Assembly: GCA_046712825.1 (NCBI GenBank)
Contig: JBKKCR010000120.1
Coordinates: forward strand, 1-12,744
Length of the DNA: 12,744 nt
Source of the DNA: DATFGK01 sp046712825
GTDB lineage: Bacteria; Actinomycetota; AC-67
Direction of reading: 5' to 3'
Shown here: positions 12,732 through 12,744 of the stretch, one piece after another
How the letters are laid out: each line of letters starts with the position of its first letter
How positions within the stretch are numbered: position 1 is the first letter of the stretch
Made by a program: the position numbers and the translations under genes
The notes under the pieces: model-generated
Databases searched by the model: none
Told to the model about the DNA's origin: nothing
Seen by the model: only the letters and a program-made list of their open reading frames with translations

Positions 12732-12744
12732 ATGAACGCCATCG
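12732..12744 (+). CDS. Start of an unidentified gene running off the right edge
   Basis: Only ATG AAC GCC ATC G is visible (Met-Asn-Ala-Ile). The call rests on the leaderless-type -10 placed 7 nt upstream and on the 76-bp gap after the VOC gene, not on protein similarity. In mycobacteria hupB follows leuD, but four residues cannot test that. Confidence 0.35.

Noticed and set aside
1..12744. tRNA or rRNA genes, CRISPR array, insertion sequence, attachment site, toxin-antitoxin or defence genes
   Set aside because: I looked on both strands and saw no cloverleaf, regular spacer-repeat array, transposase or integrase motif, or terminal repeats. Coding sequence fills nearly all of the window.

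Overview
The window is dense, strongly G+C-rich bacterial chromosome, almost certainly from an actinobacterium (Actinomycetota). The reasons are: a mycothiol-dependent maleylpyruvate isomerase-type protein; a fumarylacetoacetase-family gene directly upstream of gltX close to leucine genes, a neighbourhood I recall from mycobacteria and streptomycetes; a small protein with a histone H1/HBHA-like basic tail; and several genes with a TANNNT -10 hexamer only 7-8 nt before the ATG, as in actinobacterial leaderless transcripts. I cannot place genus or species. No RNA gene, insertion sequence, CRISPR array, prophage gene or riboswitch is visible.

Layout. (1) 1-2057, minus strand: a fumarylacetoacetate hydrolase-family gene followed by gltX (glutamyl-tRNA synthetase, cut by the left edge), with a triple GTCWGAC repeat between them. 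(2) 2150-3595, plus strand: a lone FAD/NAD(P)-dependent oxidoreductase, whose end overlaps the end of cimA by 10 bp. (3) 3586-8000, minus strand: a four-gene run transcribed as MDMPI-like gene, leuB, ilvE, cimA. (4) 8089-8484, minus strand: a small, very basic protein. (5) 8588-12655, plus strand: XRE-cupin regulator, leuC, nitroreductase, leuD, VOC protein, with gaps of 11, 2, -1 and 24 nt. (6) A further gene appears to begin at 12732.

The core is branched-chain amino acid synthesis. CimA joins pyruvate and acetyl-CoA to citramalate. LeuC/LeuD and LeuB then carry out isomerisation and oxidative decarboxylation, both on the citramalate route to 2-oxobutyrate (isoleucine) and on the isopropylmalate route to leucine. 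IlvE does the final transamination. The two operons diverge around 8485-8587.

The least ordinary points are: an XRE-cupin regulator heading the leuCD operon where actinobacteria such as Corynebacterium and Streptomyces usually have a divergent IclR-type regulator; a 16-bp perfect palindrome in that regulator's own promoter; a nitroreductase translationally coupled between leuC and leuD; an MDMPI-family gene coupled to leuB; and the recurring leaderless promoter layout. I see no self-contained new defence or mobile system. The novelty here is in regulation and operon make-up.
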